Part shown: positions 16,537-26,418 of the stretch, piece after piece | Layout: each line of letters begins with the position of its first letter | Numbering within the stretch: the stretch's first letter is position 1 | NCBI GenBank assembly: GCA_002482645.1 | Contig: DLGJ01000010.1 | Span: 1-60,442, forward strand | DNA length: 60,442 nucleotides | Reading direction: 5' to 3' | Origin: Hyphomicrobiaceae bacterium UBA7697 | GTDB taxonomy: Bacteria; Pseudomonadota; Alphaproteobacteria; Rhizobiales; Methyloligellaceae | Translations under genes and position numbers: made by a program | The notes under the pieces: generated by a model | Told to the model about the DNA's origin: nothing | Database searches by the model: none | The model's input: the letters and a program-made list of their open reading frames with translations, nothing else

Positions 16537-19500
16537 ATGAGTCATTTCCTCGATCGCCTGACATTCTTCAATCGTGTGGTCGACGACTTCTCGGACGGCT
16601 ACGGCGTCGTTACGCGCGAGGACAGACGCTGGGAAGACGGGTACCGAAAGCGCTGGCAGCACGACAAGATTGTCCGGTCGACGCACGGGGCCAATTGTAC
16701 CGGGTCCTGCTCGTGGAAGATCTACGTCAAGGGCGGCATCGTCACCTGGGAAACGCAGCAGACGGACTATCCGCGCACGCGGCCCGATCTGCCCAATCAT
16801 GAACCGAGGGGCTGTTCGCGGGGTGCCAGTTATTCGTGGTATCTGTATTCCGGCAACCGGGTGAAATATCCGCTGGTCCGGTCTCGTTTGCTCAAGCTGT
16901 GGCGCGAAGCGCGCGCCACCGCCAAACCCGTCGCCGCTTGGACATCGATTGTCGAGAATCCCGAAAAGCGCGCCAAGTATGTGAAAAAGCGCGGCCTTGG
17001 CGGCTTCGTGCGTGCCACATGGGACGAAGTCAACGAGATCATCGGCGCGGCCAACGCCTATACCGCGAAGACCTATGGGCCGGATCGCGTGATCGGCTTC
17101 TCGCCGATCCCAGCCATGTCGATGGTGAGCTACGCGGCGGGCTCCCGTTATCTGTCGCTGCTCGGCGGCGTGTGCATGTCGTTCTACGACTGGTATTGCG
17201 ATTTGCCGCCGGCCTCGCCGCAGACCTGGGGCGAGCAGACTGACGTTCCCGAAAGTGCGGACTGGTACAATTCGGGATTCCTGATCCTGTGGGGCTCGAA
17301 TGTGCCTCAGACGCGTACCCCCGATGCGCACTTCTACACGGAGGCACGCTACCGGGGCGCCAAGAGCGTCGTGATCACGCCCGATTATTCGGAGGCTGCG
17401 AAGTTCTCCGATCTTTGGGTCCATCCCACGCAAGGCACGGATTCGGCGCTCGCCATGGCGCTGGGCCATGTCATCGCCCGCGAGTTTCATGTCGAGCGCC
17501 AGGTCCCTTATTTCGCGGACTATGTGCGCAAATACACCGACATGCCCATGCTCGTCCGTCTGGTCGAGAGCGACGGACGGCTAATTCCGGAGCGGTTCGT
17601 GCGCGCCAGCGATCTGGATGGCGCGTTGGGCGAGACGGCCAATCCCGAATGGAAGACGCTCGCGGTCGACGAAAACTCAGGTGAGATCGTGGCGCCTTGC
17701 GGCTCCGTCGGGTACCGCTGGAACGGCACCGGCAAATGGAATCTCGAGGAAAAGGACGGCAAGGGCCGGGAGACGAAGCTGCGCCTCTCGCTCGCCGAAA
17801 TACGCGACGAGGTCGCCGAGGTTGCTTTCCCTTATTTCGGCAACCGCGAGCACGATCATTTCACCGGGACCGATCACCCGGACGTCTTGGTACGGAAGGT
17901 CCCCGTGATGCGTCTGTCGCTAACGGATGGCGACGTGCTGGCGGCCAGCGTCTACGACCTCTTTATCGCGAATTACGGCGTCGATCAGGGATTTGGCGGC
18001 GAGCATCTTGCTGCCTCATATGACGAGGTGGAGCCCTACACGCCCGCTTGGGCGGAAAAGATCACCGGCGTTCCGCGCGACCAGATCGTCACGATTGCTC
18101 GGGAGTTCGCCCGCAACGCCGAAAAGACGAACGGCCGTTCGATGGTGATCCTTGGCGCCGGTGTGAACCACTGGTTCCACATGGACATGACCTATCGCGG
18201 CATCATCAACATGCTGGTGATGTGCGGTTGCATCGGTCAGTCGGGGGGCGGTTGGTCGCATTACGTAGGGCAAGAGAAGCTGCGTCCGCAGACAGGCTGG
18301 CTTCCGCTGGCGTTCGGACTGGATTGGGGGCGTCCGCCGCGGCAGATGAATTCCACCTCGGCGTTCTACGCCCACTCCGATCAGTGGCGCTACGAGACGC
18401 TCGGCGTGTCGGAGATTCTCTCGCCAACCGCACCGGCCGGTCCGTGGGATGGAACGCTGATCGACTACAATGTGCGCGCCGAGCGCATGGGGTGGCTGCC
18501 TTCGGCGCCGCAACTCGAGACGAACCCGCTTTCGATCGCGGCCAAGGCCGCCAAGGCCGGCCAAGAGCCGAAGGACTATGTGGCCGCGGCGCTCAAGTCC
18601 GGCGAGCTGACGCTCTCCTGCGAGGATCCGGACAAGCCGGTCAACTGGCCGCGCAACATGTTTGTCTGGCGCTCGAACCTTCTGGGCTCGTCGGGAAAGG
18701 GCCACGAGTATTTCTTGAAGCACCTGCTCGGCACGTCCCACGGCGTGTTGGGAAAGGATTTGGGGTCGACCGGCGCGCAAAAACCGGTGGAGGTGGCTTG
18801 GCACGACAAGGCGCCGGAGGGAAAGCTCGACCTGCTCGTCACCATCGACTTCCGCATGTCGACGACGTGCATGTATTCCGACATCGTTTTGCCGACGGCG
18901 ACCTGGTACGAGAAGAACGATCTCAACACGTCCGACATGCATCCCTTTATCCATCCGCTGACCTCGGCGGTGGACCCGGTCTGGGGCGCGCGTAACGACT
19001 GGGAAATCTACAAGGGCATCGCCAAGGCGTTCTCCGAGGTCGCTCCGGAGGTGCTTGGGAAAGAAACCGACGTGGTGCTGACGCCGATCCTGCACGACAC
19101 GCCCGGCGAGATCGCCCAAGCTCTCGACGTCAAGGACTGGAAGAAGGGCGAGGTCGATCCGATTCCTGGCAAGACCATGCCGCAAGTCGCGGTCGTGGAG
19201 CGCGACTATCCCAATCTCTACAAGCGGTTCACGTCGCTCGGGCCGCTGATGAGCAAGCTCGGAAACGGCGGAAAGGGCATCAACTGGAAGACCGAGCAGG
19301 AAGTCGAATTCCTCAAGCGCCTCAACGGAGAGGTCGAGGAAGAGGGGGCGACCAAGGGTCTGGCGCGGATCGATTGCGATATCGACGCCGCCGAGGTGAT
19401 TCTAACGCTTGCCCCCGAGACCAATGGCGAGGTTGCGGTCAAGGCGTGGGAGGCCTTGTCGAAGACCACGGGGCGCGGCCTGGTCCATCTTGCTCTCCAC

Positions 19501-20292
19501 AAAGAGGACGAGAAAATCCGCTTCCGGGACGTGGTTGCACAGCCGCGTAAGATCATCTCGTCGCCGACGTGGTCCGGTCTGGAATCGGAGAAGGTCTGCT
19601 ACAACGCGGGCTATACCAACGTGCATGAATTGATCCCGTGGCGCACGCTCACCGGGCGGCAGCAGCTCTACCAAGATCACTTATGGATGCGGGCCTTCGG
19701 CGAAGGCTTGTGTGTTTATCGCCCGCCGATCGACACCAAGACCGTCAAGCCGGTCATCGACCGTAAGCCAAACGGCAACAAGTCCGTCGTGCTCAACTTC
19801 ATCACGCCCCACCAGAAATGGGGAATCCACTCCACCTATACCGACAACCTCTTGATGCTGACGTTGTCGCGCGGCGGTCCGATCGTGTGGATCAGCGAAG
19901 CCGACGCGCAGAAGGCCGGCATCGTCGACAACGATTGGATCGAGGCCTTCAACGCCAACGGCGCGCTGGTGGCGCGCGCGGTCGTCTCCCAGCGGGTCAA
20001 GGAAGGTATGTGCTTGATGTACCACGCGCAGGAGAAGATCGTGAACGTGCCCGGCTCCGAACAAACCGGTCAAAGGGGAGGCATCCATAACTCGGTGACA
20101 CGAACGGTGTTGAAGCCGACGCATATGATCGGCGGCTACGCCCAGCAATCCTACGGCTTCAACTACTACGGAACCGTCGGCTCGAATCGCGACGAATTCG
20201 TCATCGTCCGTAAGGTCGCGAAGGTTGACTGGCTTGAGCGGCCGGCCGCGGACGCGGCGCCGGATACGTCCCGACTGGAGGCTGCAGAATGA
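16537..20292 (+). CDS. narG: Respiratory nitrate reductase alpha subunit NarG
   Basis: NarG is the cytoplasmic catalytic subunit that reduces nitrate to nitrite at a molybdenum bis-MGD centre. The 1251-residue protein has the FS0 cluster ligands His50, Cys54, Cys58 and Cys93 and the molybdenum ligand Asp222 in WYCDLPPASPQTW, matching E. coli numbering almost exactly. Absence of a twin-arginine leader confirms the membrane-bound, inward-facing type. The start has GGAGG eight bases upstream. Its stop overlaps narH by four bases. Confidence 0.98.
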   Translation: MSHFLDRLTFFNRVVDDFSDGYGVVTREDRRWEDGYRKRWQHDKIVRSTHGANCTGSCSWKIYVKGGIVTWETQQTDYPRTRPDLPNHEPRGCSRGASYSWYLYSGNRVKYPLVRSRLLKLWREARATAKPVAAWTSIVENPEKRAKYVKKRGLGGFVRATWDEVNEIIGAANAYTAKTYGPDRVIGFSPIPAMSMVSYAAGSRYLSLLGGVCMSFYDWYCDLPPASPQTWGEQTDVPESADWYNSGFLILWGSNVPQTRTPDAHFYTEARYRGAKSVVITPDYSEAAKFSDLWVHPTQGTDSALAMALGHVIAREFHVERQVPYFADYVRKYTDMPMLVRLVESDGRLIPERFVRASDLDGALGETANPEWKTLAVDENSGEIVAPCGSVGYRWNGTGKWNLEEKDGKGRETKLRLSLAEIRDEVAEVAFPYFGNREHDHFTGTDHPDVLVRKVPVMRLSLTDGDVLAASVYDLFIANYGVDQGFGGEHLAASYDEVEPYTPAWAEKITGVPRDQIVTIAREFARNAEKTNGRSMVILGAGVNHWFHMDMTYRGIINMLVMCGCIGQSGGGWSHYVGQEKLRPQTGWLPLAFGLDWGRPPRQMNSTSAFYAHSDQWRYETLGVSEILSPTAPAGPWDGTLIDYNVRAERMGWLPSAPQLETNPLSIAAKAAKAGQEPKDYVAAALKSGELTLSCEDPDKPVNWPRNMFVWRSNLLGSSGKGHEYFLKHLLGTSHGVLGKDLGSTGAQKPVEVAWHDKAPEGKLDLLVTIDFRMSTTCMYSDIVLPTATWYEKNDLNTSDMHPFIHPLTSAVDPVWGARNDWEIYKGIAKAFSEVAPEVLGKETDVVLTPILHDTPGEIAQALDVKDWKKGEVDPIPGKTMPQVAVVERDYPNLYKRFTSLGPLMSKLGNGGKGINWKTEQEVEFLKRLNGEVEEEGATKGLARIDCDIDAAEVILTLAPETNGEVAVKAWEALSKTTGRGLVHLALHKEDEKIRFRDVVAQPRKIISSPTWSGLESEKVCYNAGYTNVHELIPWRTLTGRQQLYQDHLWMRAFGEGLCVYRPPIDTKTVKPVIDRKPNGNKSVVLNFITPHQKWGIHSTYTDNLLMLTLSRGGPIVWISEADAQKAGIVDNDWIEAFNANGALVARAVVSQRVKEGMCLMYHAQEKIVNVPGSEQTGQRGGIHNSVTRTVLKPTHMIGGYAQQSYGFNYYGTVGSNRDEFVIVRKVAKVDWLERPAADAAPDTSRLEAAE

Positions 20293-21809
20293 AGATCCGT
20301 GCCCAAGTTGCCATGGTGCTGAACCTCGACAAGTGCATCGGGTGTCACACCTGTTCCGTCACGTGCAAGAACGTTTGGACCAGCCGCGAAGGCATGGAAT
20401 ACGCCTGGTTCAACAACGTCGAGACGAAGCCGGGCATCGGCTATCCCAAGGAGTGGGAGAACCAGGACCGCTGGAATGGCGGTTGGCGCCGCAAGCGGAA
20501 CGGCACGATCGAACCCCGGATCGGTTCCAAATGGCGCGTGCTCGCCAATATCTTCGCCAATCCCGATCTGCCGGAGATCGACGACTACTACGAGCCTTTC
20601 ACCTTCGACTATCAGCACCTTCAGAAAGCGCCGGAGCTTCAGGCTACGCCGACGGCGCGGCCACGCTCGCTTGTCAGCGGTAAGCGCATAGAGAAGATCG
20701 AATGGGGGCCGAACTGGGAAGAAATTCTTGGCGGCGAGTTCTCCAAGCGGTCCGCGGACGTCAATTTCGAAGGCGTGCAGAAGGAGATCTACGGGCAGTT
20801 CGAGAACACGTTCATGATGTATCTGCCGCGGCTGTGCGAGCACTGCCTCAACCCGGCCTGCGTTGCGGCCTGCCCGTCCGGCGCGATCTACAAGCGCGAG
20901 GAGGACGGCATCGTCCTTATCGATCAGGACAAGTGCCGCGGCTGGCGCATGTGCGTCTCCGGATGCCCGTACAAAAAGATCTATTACAACTGGTCCAGCG
21001 GCAAATCGGAGAAATGCATCTTCTGCTTTCCGCGCATCGAGGCCGGTCAGCCGACGGTCTGCTCCGAGACCTGCGTCGGCCGCATCCGTTATCTGGGAGT
21101 GGTCCTTTACGACGCGGACCGCATCGAAGAGGCGGCGAGCGCCGCCGACGAGCAGGACCTCTACGAGGCGCAACTCTCGATCTTTCTCGATCCCAACGAC
21201 CCCGAGGTGATCGCGCAGGCCCGCGCCGACGGTGTGCCCGACAATTGGCTCGAGTCCGCCGCCAATTCGCCGGTGTGGAAAATGGCCATGGATTGGAAAG
21301 TCGCCTTTCCGCTGCATCCCGAATACAGGACCCTTCCGATGGTCTGGTACGTTCCGCCGCTGTCGCCGATCAATTCCGCCGTCGAGGCCGGTAAGCTCGG
21401 GAGCGACGGCGAAATGCCGGACGTGCGCAGCCTCCGCATTCCGCTCAAATACCTCGCCAATCTGCTGACCGCCGGCAAGGAAGAGCCCGTGGCGCTGGCG
21501 TTGGAGCGGATGTTCGCCATGCGCGCCTATATGCGCGCCAAGACCGTCGACGGTGTCGTCGATGCGAGCATCCCCGAAAAGGTCGGCCTCAGCGCCGAAC
21601 AGATGGACCATATGTACGAGGTGATGGCCATCGCCAACTACGAGGATCGCTTCGTCATTCCCACGGCGCATCGCGAACTGACCGAAGATGCCTATGACCT
21701 GCGCGGATCTTGCGGATTCTCGTTCGGAAACGGCTGCTCTGGCGGAACGTCCGAGCCCAACCTGTTCGGGCCCCAGAAGAAGCACAAGACTCCCCTGGAG
21801 GTCGCATGA
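20289..21809 (+). CDS. narH: Respiratory nitrate reductase beta subunit NarH
   Basis: NarH carries four iron-sulfur clusters that move electrons from NarI to NarG. The 506-residue protein has the typical cysteine groups: CIGCHTCSVTCKNVW near the N-terminus, CEHCLNPACVAACPSG, CRGWRMCVSGCPYKK (Trp in place of Cys, as in the 3Fe-4S site) and CIFCFPR with a later CSETCVGR. Length and order are standard. Both ends overlap neighbours by four bases. Confidence 0.98.
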   Translation: MKIRAQVAMVLNLDKCIGCHTCSVTCKNVWTSREGMEYAWFNNVETKPGIGYPKEWENQDRWNGGWRRKRNGTIEPRIGSKWRVLANIFANPDLPEIDDYYEPFTFDYQHLQKAPELQATPTARPRSLVSGKRIEKIEWGPNWEEILGGEFSKRSADVNFEGVQKEIYGQFENTFMMYLPRLCEHCLNPACVAACPSGAIYKREEDGIVLIDQDKCRGWRMCVSGCPYKKIYYNWSSGKSEKCIFCFPRIEAGQPTVCSETCVGRIRYLGVVLYDADRIEEAASAADEQDLYEAQLSIFLDPNDPEVIAQARADGVPDNWLESAANSPVWKMAMDWKVAFPLHPEYRTLPMVWYVPPLSPINSAVEAGKLGSDGEMPDVRSLRIPLKYLANLLTAGKEEPVALALERMFAMRAYMRAKTVDGVVDASIPEKVGLSAEQMDHMYEVMAIANYEDRFVIPTAHRELTEDAYDLRGSCGFSFGNGCSGGTSEPNLFGPQKKHKTPLEVA

Positions 21810-22519
21810 CGACGAAGACCTTCAAAGTTCTCTCGGCGCTGCTCAGCTATCCCGAGGAAGCACTTCAGAAAGCCGCTCCCGATCTCCGGAGCGTTTTGGA
21901 CGACGAAAAGCTGTTGCCCTCCGAGAGCCGTGCCGCCGTCGATGCGCTGATCGAGGACCTGGAGCAAGCCGACGTCTATGACCTGCAGGAGCGCTACGTC
22001 GAGCTGTTCGACCGCACGCGATCCTTGTCCCTGCATCTTTTCGAGCATGTCTATGGCGAGAGTCGCGACCGCGGCCAGGCGATGATCGACCTCAAGAATC
22101 TCTATGGCGAGAACGGGCTCAGTCTCAGCACGAGCGAGCTTCCCGACTACTTGCCGGCGTTCCTCGAATTCCTTTCCATGCGCCCGCTCGACGAAGCACG
22201 CCAGCTTCTCGGTCAACCCGCGCATATCCTTGCCGCCGTGGCGGAACGGCTGGAGAAGCGGAATGCGCGCTATGCGGCCGTATTCCGGGCGCTCGAGACG
22301 CTTGCGGCTCCGGCACTCGATTCCGAGCAGCTCGATGTGGTCCCCGAGGATCCCGCCGCCGATCCCAACGATTTCGCCGCGCTGGACGCGGAGTGGGAGG
22401 AGGAGGCCGTGACCTTCGGCCCGAGCGCCGCGCCGGGCTGCAAGGACCGGCTGGTTGCACAAATCCGCGCGGGGCGGCGCCCGGCCGCTGCCGTATCGAT
22501 GAAGGGAGAGGCGCCATGA
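21806..22519 (+). CDS. narJ: Nitrate reductase molybdenum cofactor assembly chaperone NarJ
   Basis: NarJ is a system-specific chaperone that binds the NarG N-terminus and allows cofactor insertion before membrane docking. The 237-residue helical protein begins TFKVLSALLSYPEE and contains the family segment LFDRTRSLSLHLFEHVYGESRDRGQAM. The start at 21806 overlaps the narH stop (ATGA). A longer frame from 21710 runs inside narH and is not preferred. Confidence 0.95.
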   Translation: MTTKTFKVLSALLSYPEEALQKAAPDLRSVLDDEKLLPSESRAAVDALIEDLEQADVYDLQERYVELFDRTRSLSLHLFEHVYGESRDRGQAMIDLKNLYGENGLSLSTSELPDYLPAFLEFLSMRPLDEARQLLGQPAHILAAVAERLEKRNARYAAVFRALETLAAPALDSEQLDVVPEDPAADPNDFAALDAEWEEEAVTFGPSAAPGCKDRLVAQIRAGRRPAAAVSMKGEAP

Positions 22520-23283
22520 GCGATGCGGTCAACCAATTCCTTTTTGGCTGGTATCCATATCTGTGTATCGCCATCTTCCTTTTTGGGAGCCTCGCGCGCT
22601 TCGACCGCGAGCAATACACCTGGCGCTCGGGATCGAGTCAGCTCTTGCGGCGCAAGCAGCTTAGCTGGGGCTCGAACCTCTTCCACGTCGGCATTCTCAT
22701 CATCTTCGTCGGCCACTTCGTGGGTTTGCTGACGCCCATCGCCGTCTTCGACGCCATGGGCATATCGCACGGCTTCAAGCAGATGATGGCCATTGTCGTC
22801 GGCGGCATCGCCGGCATCGCTTGTTTCATCGGATTGACGCTTCTTGTGCATCGGCGGCTCTTCGACTCGCGGATACGCAAAAACTCGTCGTTCGGCGATA
22901 TTGCCGTTCTCTTGCTGCTCTATGTGCAGCTGATCTTGGGGCTCGCCACCATTCCAATCTCGCTCCAGCACCTGGACGGCGGCGAGATGATCCGGTTCAT
23001 GACCTGGGCGCAAGGGATCGTCACGCTGCAACCCGGCATGGCGTCGCTGATCGCCGACGCGAACCCGGTCTTCAAGCTGCATTTGTTCCTCGGCATGACG
23101 ATTTTCCTCGTCTTTCCGTTCACGCGTCTCGTCCATATCTGGAGCGCGCCCATTTGGTATCTCGGGCGGCGCGGATACCAGGTCGTCCGCACCCGGGAGC
23201 AGAGCGGACCGTATGGCGGCATGGGTCACACCGGGCAACTCCCGCCACGGCAACCCGGCGAGCGCCCCGTGCCGGCGGAGTGA
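22516..23283 (+). CDS. narI: Respiratory nitrate reductase gamma subunit NarI
   Basis: NarI is the membrane diheme cytochrome b that oxidises quinol at the periplasmic side. The 255-residue protein has five predicted spans and the expected heme-ligand histidines, including His in NLFHVGILIIFVGH and in the C-terminal LHLFLGMTIFLVFPFTRLVHIW region. The start at 22516 overlaps narJ by four bases. Confidence 0.96.
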   Translation: MSDAVNQFLFGWYPYLCIAIFLFGSLARFDREQYTWRSGSSQLLRRKQLSWGSNLFHVGILIIFVGHFVGLLTPIAVFDAMGISHGFKQMMAIVVGGIAGIACFIGLTLLVHRRLFDSRIRKNSSFGDIAVLLLLYVQLILGLATIPISLQHLDGGEMIRFMTWAQGIVTLQPGMASLIADANPVFKLHLFLGMTIFLVFPFTRLVHIWSAPIWYLGRRGYQVVRTREQSGPYGGMGHTGQLPPRQPGERPVPAE

Positions 23284-23288
23284 GTACA

Positions 23289-24122
23289 GTGGCTCACACA
23301 GAACAAGCGCAGAATGGATTGCCTGAACGGGTGCCTGTGAGCGTCAATGGGATCGACATTCCTCACGATGCCATCGCTCGCGAGACGCAGTATCATCCGG
23401 CGCCCAAGCCCGTCGCGGCTTGGCAGGCGGCCGCCCGCGCGCTGGTGGTCCGGGAGTTGCTGCTTCAGGAAGCTCGCCGCCTCGGCATGGCGGCCGATCC
23501 GCATAGCGACGAGGGCGGGCGGCGCGAAACCGAAGAAGAGGCACTGATCCGCGGTCTGGTGGAAAGGGAGGTCGCGGTGCCCGAGCCGGACGAGGCGACG
23601 TGCCGGCGCTATTACGAGCAGAACCGGTCCCGCTTCCGCTCCGAGACGATCTTCGAGGCCGCTCATATTCTCTTTTCGGCGCGGGAGGACGATGCGGAGG
23701 CCTATGCCGAGGCAAGGGCGGCGGCGGCCGCCGCGCTCGAGGACCTCAAATCGCGGCCGGATCGGTTTTCCGCCCTGGCAAGGGCCCACTCCGCCTGTCC
23801 GTCGGCCGAGCAGGGCGGGAATCTCGGCCAGATCACGGCGGGTCAAACGACGCCGGAATTCGAACAGGCCCTGGCGGGGCTGTCGCCGGGCGAGATCGGC
23901 GAGACGCCCGTGAAGACGCGGTACGGTCTGCACATTATTCGGCTGGATCGCAGGATCGACGGCGCCGAGCTCCCGTTCGAGGCGGTCGCAAGGCATATCG
24001 CGGACTATCTCCAGGAAAACGTGACCAGGCGCGCCACGGCCCAGTATGTCGCGCGCCTCGTCTCGAAGGCCGATATCTCCGGATTAGCCCTCGCGGGCGC
24101 GCCCGAGCATCGGGTCAGCTAA
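23289..24122 (+). CDS. Parvulin-type peptidyl-prolyl isomerase linked to nitrate reductase
   Basis: This 277-residue protein has an N-terminal helical segment and a parvulin (PpiC) domain at about residues 130-235, including AAHILFSAR and GGNLGQITAGQTTPEFEQAL. I see no signal peptide, so it probably acts in the cytoplasm, perhaps in NarG/NarH folding. The GTG at 23289 is preceded by GGCGGAG at a suitable distance; another in-frame GTG at 23280 overlaps the narI stop. It is the fifth gene of the nar operon, and parvulins are found in this position in other denitrifiers. Confidence 0.85.
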   Translation: MAHTEQAQNGLPERVPVSVNGIDIPHDAIARETQYHPAPKPVAAWQAAARALVVRELLLQEARRLGMAADPHSDEGGRRETEEEALIRGLVEREVAVPEPDEATCRRYYEQNRSRFRSETIFEAAHILFSAREDDAEAYAEARAAAAAALEDLKSRPDRFSALARAHSACPSAEQGGNLGQITAGQTTPEFEQALAGLSPGEIGETPVKTRYGLHIIRLDRRIDGAELPFEAVARHIADYLQENVTRRATAQYVARLVSKADISGLALAGAPEHRVS

Positions 24123-24151
24123 AAGACCTGCCGGACCAACCTGAAATGCAA

Positions 24152-24190
24152 CCCAGGACTGTCCTAGCGCGGACTCCTGGGCATTGTGTT
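24152..24190 (+). terminator. Possible terminator after the nar operon
   Basis: A 7-bp stem (CCCAGGA at 24152-24158 with TCCTGGG at 24175-24181) is followed by a moderately T-rich stretch. The loop is long and the tail poor, so this is a weak call. Confidence 0.4.
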
Positions 24191-24256
24191 ATTTAACCTT
24201 GGGGTTCTCTGATCGCTACCCTCCAGGCCTATCCATAGCGGAGGGTTTCCAGGCGG

Positions 24257-24985
24257 ATGACAAAACTGGACCGCAGCATCATCCATCGGCTGCCGATCTT
24301 CTCCGCGTTGGATGACGCCGAGCTCGACGACGTCCTCTCCCATGCCACGTCGCAGCACGTCCCGAAGGGTACCGCCGTCTTCCAGCAGGGTGACGACGCC
24401 GATGCCTTCTTCGTCCTGTTGCACGGTCTTCTCAAGGTGGTGAAGGTGACCGCGCACGGACAGCAGGTTCTTATCCGCTTCGTCAATCCCGGCGATATCT
24501 ATGGAATCGCCAAGGCTCTTCGCCGAACGGATTACCCGGCCACGGCGATAGCCGTCGTCGATAGCGTAACGCTCGCTTGGCCGAGCGACATTTGGGACGA
24601 CTTCATGAAGTCTCATCCCTTCTTGGCCCTGAATGTCATGCAGACGATGGGCGACCGGCTGCAAGAAGCCCATACCAGAGTCAAAGAGCTGTCGACCGAG
24701 GAGGTGGAGCGCCGCGTGGCTCACACGCTATTGCGGCTCGTCGCCCAATCCGGCAAGGACACGGAACAAGGCGTCATGATCGATTTTCCCGTCACGCAGC
24801 AGGATCTCGCTCAGGCTTCCGGAACGACGTTTCATTCCGTCAGTCGAATCCTGAGCGCCTGGGAGAGCGCGGGCATTGTCGCCATCGGGCGCCGCAAGAT
24901 CATCGTGAGCGATGTCGAGGGCCTGTACCACGTCGCCGAGCAACGCCAAACCGTCAAAGACAAAAGACGAACCCCATCGTCCTGA
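24257..24985 (+). CDS. Crp/Fnr-family regulator, Nnr/Dnr-like
   Basis: The 242-residue protein has a cyclic-nucleotide-binding-type sensor domain (about residues 10-125), a dimerisation helix and a C-terminal winged helix (VTQQDLAQASGTTFHSVSRILSAWE). It lacks the N-terminal cysteine cluster of Fnr, so it does not carry a 4Fe-4S oxygen sensor. That suits NnrR/Dnr-type heme-based NO sensing or another input. Its place between narGHJI and nnrS makes control of nitrate or NO genes likely. TTG-N8-CAA boxes before narG and narK are candidate targets. Confidence 0.82.
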   Translation: MTKLDRSIIHRLPIFSALDDAELDDVLSHATSQHVPKGTAVFQQGDDADAFFVLLHGLLKVVKVTAHGQQVLIRFVNPGDIYGIAKALRRTDYPATAIAVVDSVTLAWPSDIWDDFMKSHPFLALNVMQTMGDRLQEAHTRVKELSTEEVERRVAHTLLRLVAQSGKDTEQGVMIDFPVTQQDLAQASGTTFHSVSRILSAWESAGIVAIGRRKIIVSDVEGLYHVAEQRQTVKDKRRTPSS

Positions 24986-25074
24986 GTTCGAGCATGCGTT
25001 GACGCAAGTTCGGATGCGCGCGCGGGCGCTACCTTTCGTCCGGTCGATTCGGATGTGTGGAAAGCCGGCGGTTG

Positions 25075-26292
25075 ATGCAGCGCGGTCTAGAAAGGGACGA
25101 GCGGTATAGGGGAGGGCGCGTTGCCAAGTCCGCCACTCCGCTGTTCTTTTACGGTTTCCGGCCCTTCTTCTTCGGCGCCGCGTTCTGGGCCGTCATCGCC
25201 ATGGCGATTTGGATCGGGACGATTGGCGGACTATGGGCCGCGGGCCAAGGCTACGGCGCACTTGCGTGGCACGCGCATGAGATGATCTTCGGCTATACGG
25301 CCGCGGTCGTCGCCGGATTTCTGTTGACCATGGTGCCCAATTGGACGGGCCATCTTCCCGTCGCGGGTTGGCGGCTGAGTCTTCTATTTCTTCTCTGGTG
25401 CGCGGCACGGGTGGCCTTCCTTCTTACCGGGGTGACGGGACCTCTTCCGGCGGTGGTATTGGACAGTCTTTTTCTGCCATGCCTCTTTCTCGTGGTCGCT
25501 CGCGAGATCGTGGTTGGACGCAATTGGCGCAATCTGAAGCCGCTGATCCTCGTTGCGTTCCTGGCGGCGGCCAATATCGGGTTCCACGCGGAGGTGTTGA
25601 CGTCCGGAACATCGAGTATCGGGAGCCGCGTGGGCATCGCGGCGATCGTCGGCCTGATCATTCTGATCGGCGGGCGCATCGTCCCCAGTTTCACGCACAC
25701 ATGGTTGATGCGAATGGGATCGAAACGCCTGCCGGTTTCGTTTGACCGGTTCGATCTCGTGACGCTGGTCGTTTCGGTCGTTGCCCTCGTTTCGTGGATC
25801 GTGATGCCGGTGGCCGGCGCGACCGGTATCGTCTTTTCCGCCGCCGCTGTTTTGCAGGCCGTGCGCCTGTGGCGCTGGCTCGGCGTTCACGCTTGGCGGG
25901 AGCCCTTCGTTCTGATCCTGCACATTGGCTACGCCTTCGTTCCGCTCGGATTTCTGCTTGGTGCGATCGCGATATTCGCGCCAGGCAGCTTTGTCGGTAC
26001 CGAACCGCTTCATGCGTGGACGACCGGAGCGGTCGGCCTGATGACCCTTGCCGTCATGACTCGCGCGACGCGCGGCCATGCCAAGCGGTCCTTGAACGCG
26101 TCGCGGACGACGCTGGTCATTTTCAGCTCCGTGATCGCGGCCGCGTTGCTGCGCATCGGCGCGGGCATCGATGCGGGGATGCACGGGACGCTGGTCGAGC
26201 TAGCGGGCACGGCCTGGATGGCGGCCTTCGGGCTCTTTCTTGTCGAGTATGGACCGATGCTGTTCGGACCCCGCTTGGACCGCGCCGGCTGA
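25075..26292 (+). CDS. nnrS: NnrS family heme-copper membrane protein
   Basis: NnrS is a polytopic heme- and copper-containing membrane protein that protects against nitrosative stress. The protein (about 405 residues) has about twelve spans and the family signatures HAHEMIFGYTAAVVAGFLLT and PNWTGHLP, then GGRIVPSFTHTWL. The start is uncertain: ATG at 25075, or an in-frame GTG at 25057; neither has a strong ribosome binding site. A second NnrS lies at 50187-51365, with clearly diverged sequence. Confidence 0.92.
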   Translation: MQRGLERDERYRGGRVAKSATPLFFYGFRPFFFGAAFWAVIAMAIWIGTIGGLWAAGQGYGALAWHAHEMIFGYTAAVVAGFLLTMVPNWTGHLPVAGWRLSLLFLLWCAARVAFLLTGVTGPLPAVVLDSLFLPCLFLVVAREIVVGRNWRNLKPLILVAFLAAANIGFHAEVLTSGTSSIGSRVGIAAIVGLIILIGGRIVPSFTHTWLMRMGSKRLPVSFDRFDLVTLVVSVVALVSWIVMPVAGATGIVFSAAAVLQAVRLWRWLGVHAWREPFVLILHIGYAFVPLGFLLGAIAIFAPGSFVGTEPLHAWTTGAVGLMTLAVMTRATRGHAKRSLNASRTTLVIFSSVIAAALLRIGAGIDAGMHGTLVELAGTAWMAAFGLFLVEYGPMLFGPRLDRAG

Positions 26293-26418
26293 CCCGCGCC
26301 AACGCATTTTTGGCGGCAAGTTTGACCAAGTTTGACTAGGAGCAAGGTCTCCAACCGTCCAAGGTGCTTAGAAGGAACTGTTCCCCGATGGCCAGGCTCG
26401 GGGACAGGGAGGCGAGCG

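Noticed and set aside
16175..16540. A 121-residue open frame overlapping the narG start
   Set aside because: Composition is Arg-rich with no family features and no ribosome binding site; it covers the promoter region.
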